Source: Halomonas sp. (GTDB taxonomy: Bacteria > Pseudomonadota > Gammaproteobacteria > Pseudomonadales > Halomonadaceae). Taken from it: 5,760 nucleotides of DNA. The notes under the pieces were generated by a model. That model did not search any database. It had not been told where the DNA came from and saw nothing but the letters and a program-made list of their open reading frames with translations. Positions 1 to 5,530 of this stretch are shown here, piece by piece. The stretch is taken from contig SKHS01000048.1 of the NCBI GenBank assembly GCA_007116835.1, positions 1-5,760 on the forward strand. Reading direction: 5' to 3'. Every line of letters begins with the position of its first letter. Within the stretch, counting starts at the first letter, position 1. Both the position numbers and the translations under genes were made by a program.

Positions 1-2
1 AT

Positions 3-1103
3 ACCGAAGAAGGCAACTTTGACATGGTGGGTAATAATACCCCTGTGTTTTTTGTCCGCGACCCGATGAAGTTCCAGCACTTTATCCACTCGCAAAAACG
101 CCGTGCGGATAATGGCCTGCGCGACCACGATATGCAGTGGGATTTCTGGACGCTAGCGCCTGAGTCAGCTCACCAAGTGGCATGGTTGATGGGCGATCGT
201 GGGGTGCCAGCCACATGGCGGCATATGAACGGTTACTCCAGCCACACCTATATGTGGGTAAATGCTGAAGGCGAACGGTTTTGGGTGAAGTATCACTTCA
301 AAACTGATCAAGGCATTAAATGCATGACCCAAGAGCAGGCGGATCAAATGGCGGGGAGCGATGCGGATTATCATCGTCGTGACTTGTTCGAGGCCATAAA
401 GCGGGGCGACTATCCTACGTGGACGCTCAAGATGCAGATTATGCCGTTTGAGGATGCCAAAACGTATCGCGTTAACCCCTTCGATCTGACCAAGGTGTGG
501 TCTCATAAGGACTACCCATTGATCGAAGTCGGTAAGCTGACGCTTGATCGTAATCCCACGGATTTCCATAGCGAAATTGAGCAAGCGGCGTTTGAGCCTA
601 ACAACATGGTGCCAGGTACTGGGCTGTCACCGGACAAAATGCTATTGGCACGCTCTATCTCTTATGCTGACGCGCACCGTGCTCGCTTGGGTGTGAACTA
701 CAGGCATATCCCCGTGAATACCCCAAAGTGCCCCGTGCATAGCTATAGCCAAGGTGGCGCGATGCGTATTCGACACGCTACCGATCCGGTGTATACGCCC
801 AATAGCAAAGGCGGGTCGAAAGCCGATGCTCAGCGCTACCCAGAAGATGCGGTGTGGTCGACAGACGGAAAGTTTGTGCGTGCGGCCTATACGCTAAGAC
901 AAGACGATGACGACTGGAGCCAAGCCCATGCGTTAGTGCGTGAAGTAATGGATGATGTCCAGCGTGATCGCTTAGTGTCAAATGTGGTAGGACACTTATC
1001 CGGTGGCGTCACCGAGCCTGTATTAGCGCGTGCCTTTGACTACTGGCGCGCTATTGATCAAGAGGTCGGCGAGCGCATTGAACAGGGCGTTCGCAATCCA
1101 TAG
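3..1103 (+). CDS. Haem catalase, 5' end cut by window edge
   Basis: This is a monofunctional haem catalase that dismutates hydrogen peroxide to water and oxygen in the cytoplasm. The frame is open from base 3 with no start in view, so 366 codons of a protein I estimate at about 480-490 residues are present; the distal catalytic His is upstream of the window. Visible family marks are the VGNNTPVFFVRDP segment just inside the left edge, which carries the distal Asn; the FDLTKVWSHKDYPLIEVG stretch; EQAAFEPNNMVPG; and the proximal haem-ligand Tyr at bases 663-665 inside RSISYADAHR, with the conserved Arg four residues before it. PVNTPKCPVHSYSQGGAMR follows. The short C-terminus, with no flavodoxin-like extension, puts it in the small-subunit class, probably clade 3. 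The first internal ATG (base 24) is not the true start. No frameshift is seen. It is convergent with dusA. The paralogue name (katA, katB or other) cannot be fixed from sequence alone. Confidence 0.96.
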   Translation, partial: TEEGNFDMVGNNTPVFFVRDPMKFQHFIHSQKRRADNGLRDHDMQWDFWTLAPESAHQVAWLMGDRGVPATWRHMNGYSSHTYMWVNAEGERFWVKYHFKTDQGIKCMTQEQADQMAGSDADYHRRDLFEAIKRGDYPTWTLKMQIMPFEDAKTYRVNPFDLTKVWSHKDYPLIEVGKLTLDRNPTDFHSEIEQAAFEPNNMVPGTGLSPDKMLLARSISYADAHRARLGVNYRHIPVNTPKCPVHSYSQGGAMRIRHATDPVYTPNSKGGSKADAQRYPEDAVWSTDGKFVRAAYTLRQDDDDWSQAHALVREVMDDVQRDRLVSNVVGHLSGGVTEPVLARAFDYWRAIDQEVGERIEQGVRNP

Positions 1104-1111
1104 CGGTGTTT

Positions 1112-1146
1112 GACGCCTAGCGCGCTCAACAACGCCGCGAGGCGTC
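1112..1146. terminator. G+C-rich stem-loop after the catalase stop
   Basis: GACGCCT at 1112-1118 pairs perfectly with AGGCGTC at 1140-1146. Inside it CGCG at 1121-1124 can pair with CGCG at 1136-1139, leaving a two-base bulge and an 11-base loop. It begins nine bases after the catalase stop, so it is well placed to end or protect that mRNA. Neither strand has a T-run after the stem, so it is not a textbook intrinsic terminator. It could be a transcript-stabilising hairpin or a Rho-assisted end. Confidence 0.4.
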
Positions 1147-1168
1147 GCCTCAACTCAACGGTCGCTAA

Positions 1169-1204
1169 CTGCAGCCCATAGCCGAACTAGGCCGTGGGCT
1201 GTAG
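1169..1204. terminator. Stem-loop overlapping the dusA stop codon
   Basis: CTGCAGCCCA at 1169-1178 pairs with TGGGCTGTAG at 1195-1204; ten positions pair with one G-U. GCC at 1181-1183 can also pair with GGC at 1190-1192. The dusA stop (1187-1189) lies in the loop, so the stem joins the last codons of dusA to its 3' flank. There is no U-tract on either strand. It may help to end dusA transcription, which runs leftward, but this is a structural suggestion only. Confidence 0.35.
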
Positions 1205-2215
1205 TGCTTCCGGGGTCTCTGTTTCGGGTTCGCGCACTAAGCTAAGCGCTTCATCGAAAAGCCGCAGGCCTGCGTCCTCTTTATGAGCATGTTCAGATAA
1301 GTGGCGCCGGAAACGCCTACCTCCTGGGCAGCCTTGAAATAACCCCAGCAAATGGCGGGTAATGTGATTCAACTTGGCCCCTTCATCCAACCGCTGCTGA
1401 ATATACGGGCGAAATGCATTAGCCGCTTCCAGGCGCGTGCGTGCTGGTCCTGCTTCACCAAACAGCTGCTCATCGACCCCGGCGAGTAGCCACGGATTCT
1501 GATACGCCTCGCGACCCACCATCACACTGTCTACGTGCTTAAGCTGTGCTTTGCACTCGGCAAGGGTGTTGATTCCCCCGTTAATGCCAATATGCAGCTC
1601 TGGATGGCTTTGCTTCAGACGGTGCACGCGGGGATAGTTAAGGGGCGGCACATCCCGATTTTGCTTAGGCGACAAACCCTGCAGCCACGCCTTGCGCGCG
1701 TGAACGGTAAAGACGTTGCAACCTGCCGCCGCCACGATCTCAATAAATCGCGCCAAGTCAGCATCTTCATCCTGATCGTCAATCCCGATGCGGCACTTCA
1801 CCGTGACCGGAATCGATACTGCCGCTTGCATAGCTTTCACCGCTGCCGCCACTTTTTCAGGGTAGCCCATCAAACAAGCGCCAATCATATTGTTCTGCAC
1901 TCGGTCGCTGGGGCAGCCGACATTCAGGTTGACCTCGTCGTACCCCCACGCCTCGGCAATCGCCGCGCACTCAGCAAGCTCGCCCGCATCGCTGCCACCC
2001 AACTGCAATGCAATCGGATGCTCAACATCGCTATAACCCAAAAAGCGCTCACGTGGTGTTCCATGCAAAATGGCACCAGTGGTCACCATCTCGGTGTACA
2101 GAAGCGCCCGCTTGGTTAAGGTGCGTGCAAATGCGCGATAATCGCGGGTCGTCCAATCCATCATCGGGGCCACAGAAAATAGACGGGCAGCATCTGCTGG
2201 GCTTTTTTTAGTCAT
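1187..2215 (-). CDS. dusA: tRNA-dihydrouridine(20/20a) synthase DusA
   Basis: This FMN-dependent reductase converts U20 and U20a in the tRNA D-loop to dihydrouridine using NADPH. With a start at 2215 it is 342 residues, close to the E. coli enzyme. The N-terminal TIM barrel opens with FSVAPMMDWT (residues 13-22). LYTEMVTTGAILHG follows, then ALQLGGSD and NLNVGCPSDRVQ, whose Cys101 is the catalytic acid. HARKAWLQGLSPKQNR (172-187), NGGI (212-215) and VGREAYQNP (233-241) are the substrate and FMN-phosphate segments. The C-terminal helical domain carries ITRHLLGLFQG. The frame stays open to an ATG at 2326, but the added 37 residues look unlike the family and cover a good promoter, so I prefer ATG 2215; ATG 2230 and 2233 are also possible. 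A weak AAGTGA lies five bases before 2215. LNYPRV and the Cys-Pro-Ser motif match DusA rather than DusB or DusC. Confidence 0.95.
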   Translation of the reverse strand: MTKKSPADAARLFSVAPMMDWTTRDYRAFARTLTKRALLYTEMVTTGAILHGTPRERFLGYSDVEHPIALQLGGSDAGELAECAAIAEAWGYDEVNLNVGCPSDRVQNNMIGACLMGYPEKVAAAVKAMQAAVSIPVTVKCRIGIDDQDEDADLARFIEIVAAAGCNVFTVHARKAWLQGLSPKQNRDVPPLNYPRVHRLKQSHPELHIGINGGINTLAECKAQLKHVDSVMVGREAYQNPWLLAGVDEQLFGEAGPARTRLEAANAFRPYIQQRLDEGAKLNHITRHLLGLFQGCPGGRRFRRHLSEHAHKEDAGLRLFDEALSLVREPETETPEALQPTA

Positions 2216-2291
2216 ATCAATCACTTGCATCATTCGATGCGGTATAAACCTGGCGTAGTTGCTTAGCAGCAAGGGGAGTCGTTGGCGAGCG

Positions 2292-2321
2292 ATTGTACGC
2301 AAAAAGCGGGTTTGAGTACAA
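2292..2321 (-). promoter_or_regulatory. Sigma-70 promoter for dusA
   Basis: Reading the - strand, TTGTAC (2321-2316) and TACAAT (2297-2292) are separated by 18 bases. The -10 matches the consensus at five of six positions and the -35 at four of six. Transcription would start near 2285, giving a leader of roughly 50-70 bases to the ATG choices at 2233, 2230 and 2215. This lies downstream of the ATG at 2326 in the direction of transcription, so that ATG would not be in the mRNA. Confidence 0.5.
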
Positions 2322-2511
2322 AGCAAGTCCCCGAAACCACCGTCATTGAGTTTGTGTATGACGCTAGGCAGGTGGTCTCGTGTTACTGGCTAGCGTTAGC
2401 GGTGTTTCTGGCAGTCGGTCGGTGCAGTGTTTTATTCTGATCTTTCAGACAGATTAGCGACGAAATGATGGGATGTGTTTCGTTGGTCGTGCTATTTGCT
2501 ATTAGTTTTTG

Positions 2512-2517
2512 TATAAC
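2512..2517 (+). promoter_or_regulatory. Possible -10 box for the lipoprotein gene
   Basis: TATAAC sits in the AT-rich tract 100 bases upstream of the lipoprotein ATG and matches the -10 consensus at five of six positions. The bases 16-18 upstream do not resemble a -35 box, so if this promoter is real it is weak or needs an activator. The predicted leader would be about 90 bases. Confidence 0.22.
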
Positions 2518-2616
2518 TTTTGTAGGCCATGCAGCACTTTGCTGATTTCGCGGTCTAATTCAATGTGATGAGGGCTAGGCAGTGGTAAGCTGATATTTCG
2601 TTGTCGAGGAGTCTCT

Positions 2617-3216
2617 ATGCATAAGACACTAAGCGGTATCAGTATAGTGTTAGTGAGTACCTTGCTGCTGGCAGGCTGCGGCGGGCAGGATGAGGAGCCA
2701 GCTGATGTTCAGTCTGAAACAACCAGTGAAAATCAAACGGCTTCGCCGGAGCCTGTAGAGCCCGAAGAGGCGGTTGAGCCTTTAGAGGTGGCGATTTCAA
2801 CGCGTGCAGCTCTACGCCCAGATCGTCGCCTGATGGTTGAAGGCGAAACCAATTTACCCAATGAAGCGCGCCTTCAGGTAACCGTAGAGCGTGAGATTAG
2901 CCGGGTACGCTGGCAGTCTCGCACTACGGTGATGGATGGGCAGTTCGCGACGGGGCCGTTTGGCTCAGGCAGTGGCTTGCCTGATGGTGGATATATTGTG
3001 CGTGTGCAGCTTTCCGAAGCGAGTGTTCAACCTGATGTGGTGCAAGCGCGCATTGGCTCCCAAGGGGAACATCTCGCAGGAGAGCTTGTGAGCCAATCGC
3101 GCCATGGGTTAGGCCAGGTGGCCACCTACTCGCGACGTTTCTTAGTGGGCAGTGAACCAAGACGTACGCGCGACCAGGTGGACGTGGTTGAAGATATTGA
3201 GGATTGGGGGAGGTAA
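2617..3216 (+). CDS. Uncharacterised outer-membrane lipoprotein
   Basis: The 199-residue product starts with a short basic end and a hydrophobic signal segment, followed by the lipobox LLLAGC with the modified Cys at residue 21. It should be cut by signal peptidase II and lipidated. The residues after Cys are Gly-Gly, not Asp, so the Lol system would be expected to move it to the outer membrane. Residues 24-55 form an acidic Glu/Pro/Ser/Thr-rich tether. From about 57 to 176 there is a beta-rich domain with the pattern LMVEGETNLP, VTVERE, DGQFATGPF, LPDGGYIVRVQL and a final RRFLVGS, suggesting one immunoglobulin-like or similar sandwich. The tail (177-199) is charged. GAGGAG at 2606-2611, five bases before ATG, fixes the start. 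I do not recognise a named family, and a function cannot be assigned. It stands alone on its strand and ends 7 bases from the convergent regulator gene. Confidence 0.92.
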   Translation: MHKTLSGISIVLVSTLLLAGCGGQDEEPADVQSETTSENQTASPEPVEPEEAVEPLEVAISTRAALRPDRRLMVEGETNLPNEARLQVTVEREISRVRWQSRTTVMDGQFATGPFGSGSGLPDGGYIVRVQLSEASVQPDVVQARIGSQGEHLAGELVSQSRHGLGQVATYSRRFLVGSEPRRTRDQVDVVEDIEDWGR

Positions 3217-3223
3217 GGATGCT

Positions 3224-3748
3224 TTAGGCAGGAGACCAGTGCGCTAGCAGTACGGCATGAATGGTTGTGTCACTGGGCGCTTTGGAAAAATGCTCAATAA
3301 CAAAACGATCTTCACGCTGAATTAGGTAATGCCCCGCCTTGTGAAACACATGGGTGGGTCCTAATAGCACTAAATCACCTGCTGATACCGGTGCAAAATC
3401 CGTTTCTGCATCGGGGGTAACCATGACACAAGGCGCTTTCCAATCAATGTTTAACGCCAAGTGATGAGGTACCGTTATTGTGGTTGCCTGAACCTGTTCC
3501 CAGGGGAGGGTGCCAGTATGTGCCAGGGTTAGCAGCGGCGGTGCGCTGTCGCCTTCCAAAAGGGTGGCTAGAGAGCAATCAAGGGCATCGGCGAGCGCAA
3601 CTAAGCGTTCATGGCCGATTTGTTTGATCGCACCAGACTCCCAGTAAGAAATGGTGACATCTGACACGCCAACTTTACGTGCAAGGGCAGCTTTGTTGAG
3701 CTTGGCCCGAAGCCGCAGTTGTTTGATACGTGAGCCTAGCGATTCCAT
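3224..3748 (-). CDS. XRE-family HTH regulator with S24-like domain lacking catalytic residues
   Basis: This 174-residue protein has a Cro/CI-type helix-turn-helix at residues 4-66: RIKQLR starts helix 1, NKAALARKVGV is the positioning helix and SDVTISYWESG the recognition helix, followed by LVALADALDCSLATLLEG. Residues 80-174 resemble the LexA/CI C-terminal fold, with VMVTPDAETDFAP followed by AGDLVLLGP (123-131), then a strand hairpin around GHYLIQREDRFVIEHF. In active S24 peptidases the first segment carries GDSM and the last strand a catalytic Lys; here neither the Ser nor the Lys is present. The domain is therefore probably for dimerisation or sensing, not RecA-stimulated self-cleavage. 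No phage genes are nearby. AGGA seven bases before ATG 3748 supports the start. A dyad 24 to 35 bases upstream could be its own operator. Its target is unknown; candidates are itself and gltX or the lipoprotein gene beside it. Confidence 0.9.
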   Translation of the reverse strand: MESLGSRIKQLRLRAKLNKAALARKVGVSDVTISYWESGAIKQIGHERLVALADALDCSLATLLEGDSAPPLLTLAHTGTLPWEQVQATTITVPHHLALNIDWKAPCVMVTPDAETDFAPVSAGDLVLLGPTHVFHKAGHYLIQREDRFVIEHFSKAPSDTTIHAVLLAHWSPA

Positions 3749-3771
3749 TTCATATTCCTATCGATGAGCCA

Positions 3772-3788
3772 AACAAGTTTGTTAAATA
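3772..3788 (-). promoter_or_regulatory. Candidate operator and -10 box of the XRE regulator gene
   Basis: AACAA (3772-3776) and TTGTT (3779-3783) form a perfect inverted repeat with a two-base centre. It abuts TATTTA (- strand, 3788-3783), a possible -10 box for the regulator, whose -35 is not evident. A 10-14 bp dyad over the transcription start is the usual arrangement for autorepression by XRE proteins. Binding is inferred, not shown. Confidence 0.28.
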
Positions 3789-3846
3789 GACGTCCACCGC
3801 GTGGGTGGCGCTTTGAGTGTGCGTGAAGGTATGTGCCGCATTCGCC

Positions 3847-3885
3847 AATGCATGAATGCAAGCTTATACGTAATGCGTATACGTA
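3847..3885. repeat. Cluster of short direct repeats and dyads
   Basis: AATGCA occurs at 3847-3852 and 3855-3860. TATACGTA occurs at 3865-3872 and 3878-3885, and the bases between create the inverted pair ATACG/CGTAT (3866-3870, 3876-3880). The two TATACGTA copies lie 13 bases apart start to start. The cluster sits about 100 bases upstream of the regulator gene and about 170 upstream of gltX, so it may be a protein-binding site, but no known motif is recognised. Confidence 0.35.
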
Positions 3886-3989
3886 CCACGCCATACTAAG
3901 CGATTGTGCCTTAACGCGCATCTTCCCATCCAAGGCCTTCACGGCTACCGATCAGACGCTTTTAAGTCAAACTCGTTCCCTGTTGGGTG

Positions 3990-4018
3990 CTGTTGGTTGC
4001 ACCTAGGGTGCGTATAAT
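3990..4018 (+). promoter_or_regulatory. gltX promoter with a dyad in the spacer
   Basis: TATAAT at 4013-4018 is a perfect -10 box. The -35 is poor: CTGTTG (3990-3995) has a 17-base spacing but few matches to consensus, while TTGGTT (3993-3998) matches better but is only 14 bases away. GCACC (3999-4003) and GGTGC (4007-4011) form a perfect inverted repeat inside the spacer. Transcription would begin near 4025 and leave a leader of about 27 bases, so there is no room for a riboswitch or T-box. Confidence 0.5.
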
Positions 4019-4037
4019 GTCGCCACGCTTTATTGCC

Positions 4038-4044
4038 AAAAGGA
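4038..4044 (+). promoter_or_regulatory. Ribosome-binding site deciding the gltX start
   Basis: AAAAGGA ends seven bases before ATG 4052 and only four before the in-frame TTG at 4049. The spacing and the better codon favour ATG 4052. Confidence 0.65.
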
Positions 4045-4051
4045 CATCTTG

Positions 4052-5530
4052 ATGACCGTTCGTACTCGTATCGCGCCCTCCCCGACGGGAGATCCGCACG
4101 TAGGCACCGCCTATATCGCGCTCTTTAATCTCTGCTTTGCGCGCCAGCATGGCGGCCAGTTTATTCTGCGCATCGAAGACACCGATCGGGTGCGATCTAC
4201 CTCCGAATCTGAACAAATGATTCTTGATTCGTTGCGTTGGCTGGGGCTTGAGTGGGATGAAGGCCCCGATGTAGGTGGCCCTCATGGCCCGTATCGTCAG
4301 AGCGAGCGCGGTGACCTTTATGCTCAGTATGCCCAGCAGTTGATCGATGCAGGGCATGCTTTTAAGTGTTATCGCACGAGCGAAGAACTTGACGAGTTAC
4401 GTGAAGCGCGTAAGGCAGCGGGAATGCAGCTGGCATTAAAACCGGCTGATTTAGCGCTTGATCAGGCTGAACAGGCGCGACGTGAGCAAGAAAGCTGGCC
4501 TTATGTGGTGCGTATGAACGTACCAAGTGAAGGCGTCTGTGTTATCCGTGACATGCTGCGTGGCACGATTGAGGTGGAGTGGGCACAGGTAGATGCGCAA
4601 ATTCTGCTGAAATCGGATGGTATGCCTACCTATCACTTGGCCAACGTGGTTGATGATCACTTGATGAACATTACCCATGTGTTGCGCGGCGAAGAGTGGA
4701 TTAACTCAGCGCCGAAGCACCAGCTGCTGTATGAATACTTCGGTTGGGAAATGCCGCAGCTGTGTCACATGCCGTTACTGCGCAATCCTGATAAGTCTAA
4801 GCTTTCCAAGCGGAAAAACCCGACGTCGATTAACTACTACCGTCGGATGGGCTTTTTACCTCAGGCTGTCACCAATTATTTGGGCCGCATGGGCTGGTCG
4901 ATGCCGGATGAGCGTGAGAAATTTAGCCTGTCAGAGATGATGGCTGAGTTTGACATTCAGCGAGTCTCGCTAGGTGGGCCGGTGTTTGATCTGGAAAAGC
5001 TAACGTGGTTGAACGGCGTCTATATCCGTGAGGATTTAGATGATGACGCGCTGCTTCGAGCACTTCGCGAGTGGGCATTCAACGAGGAGTATGTGAAGCA
5101 AATATTGCCTCAGGTACGTCCTCGTGTGGAAACGCTTTCCCAGGTGATACCGCTGGCGGGGCATTTTTTCTCTGGGCTGCCTGCACTAACGGAAGACGAC
5201 TTCGACAGCGTGAAGCTTGAGAAAGAAGAGCTGGTCAAGCTGCTGCAGTTCTTGGTGTGGCGTTTTGAAGCGGTGCCTGCTTGGCATAAAGAGGCGTTAT
5301 TGGCGGAAGTTAAAGTGCTTGCTGAGTATTTCGGCATTAAAATGAAGGCCTTTCTAGCACCTGTCTTTATTGCCATTACGGGCAGTACATCAAGCACCTC
5401 GGTGATGGATGCCATGGCGATCTTGGGGTCAGACGTAACACGAGCACGGCTGCGCAGCGCGATTGAGGTATTGGGTGGCGTTTCCAAGAAGCAGGCCAAG
5501 CGCTTCGAAAAAGAGTTTCGTGAGCTGTAG
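4052..5530 (+). CDS. gltX: Glutamyl-tRNA synthetase, Pseudomonas-like type without a full zinc site
   Basis: This class I synthetase joins glutamate to tRNA-Glu in the cytoplasm. It has 492 residues, near the length I recall for Pseudomonas GltX and longer than the 471-residue E. coli enzyme. RIAPSPTGDPHVGT (6-19) holds the HIGH-type ATP motif, RIEDTD is at 40-45, and KSKLSKRK (248-255) is the KMSKS loop. The anticodon-binding helical half runs from about 320 to the end, with AITGSTSSTSVMDAMAILG (441-459) typical of the C-terminal domain. The zinc region of E. coli GltX uses CxC and a later CxH; here only C106 remains in KCYR, residue 108 is Arg, and the YDGxCxH segment is replaced by a charged helix-like stretch (about 110-148). 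ATG 4052 is preferred over TTG 4049. The gene appears to be a single transcription unit ahead of tRNA-Ala. Confidence 0.98.
   Translation: MTVRTRIAPSPTGDPHVGTAYIALFNLCFARQHGGQFILRIEDTDRVRSTSESEQMILDSLRWLGLEWDEGPDVGGPHGPYRQSERGDLYAQYAQQLIDAGHAFKCYRTSEELDELREARKAAGMQLALKPADLALDQAEQARREQESWPYVVRMNVPSEGVCVIRDMLRGTIEVEWAQVDAQILLKSDGMPTYHLANVVDDHLMNITHVLRGEEWINSAPKHQLLYEYFGWEMPQLCHMPLLRNPDKSKLSKRKNPTSINYYRRMGFLPQAVTNYLGRMGWSMPDEREKFSLSEMMAEFDIQRVSLGGPVFDLEKLTWLNGVYIREDLDDDALLRALREWAFNEEYVKQILPQVRPRVETLSQVIPLAGHFFSGLPALTEDDFDSVKLEKEELVKLLQFLVWRFEAVPAWHKEALLAEVKVLAEYFGIKMKAFLAPVFIAITGSTSSTSVMDAMAILGSDVTRARLRSAIEVLGGVSKKQAKRFEKEFREL

Larger units (their letters stand above)
2216..2616. other. Intergenic region between dusA and the lipoprotein gene
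   Basis: These 401 bases separate the divergently read dusA and lipoprotein genes. They hold the dusA leader and promoter on the left. On the + strand there are two small open frames in the same register, 2282-2440 (TTG start, 52 codons) and 2465-2545 (ATG start, 26 codons), both with hydrophobic stretches and neither established as a gene. An AT-rich tract at about 2490-2520 contains TATAAC (2512-2517), a fair -10 box without a convincing -35, which may serve the lipoprotein gene. A five-base hairpin, CAGCA/TGCTG, lies at 2532-2544. I see no RNA gene or mobile element. Confidence 0.55.
3749..4051. other. Divergent intergenic region between the regulator gene and gltX
   Basis: These 303 bases drive the leftward regulator gene and the rightward gltX. 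From left to right they hold the regulator's ribosome site, the dyad AACAA-GT-TTGTT (3772-3783), a short stem CCACC/GGTGG (3794-3808), a cluster of small repeats at 3847-3885, the palindrome AAGGCCTT (3932-3939) and the gltX promoter with its own dyad (3999-4018). A 68-codon - strand frame crosses the left part, but it has no family-like features and I do not call it a gene. Confidence 0.6.

Noticed and set aside
165..584. 139-codon - strand frame opposite the catalase gene
   Set aside because: It lies wholly inside a clear catalase gene and has no family-like features of its own.
1535..2211. Two + strand frames (194 and 67 codons) opposite dusA
   Set aside because: Both are antisense to the conserved DusA barrel and their composition looks like a shadow frame.
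3736..3942. 68-codon - strand frame upstream of and overlapping the regulator start
   Set aside because: It overlaps the regulator start by 13 bases in another frame, covers the probable promoter and operator, lacks a good ribosome site and reads like random sequence.
4049..4051. TTG one codon before ATG as the gltX start
   Set aside because: The AAAAGGA site is too close to TTG and correctly spaced for ATG 4052.
3962..4357. 131-codon - strand frame over the gltX start
   Set aside because: It is antisense to the most conserved part of gltX and to its promoter.
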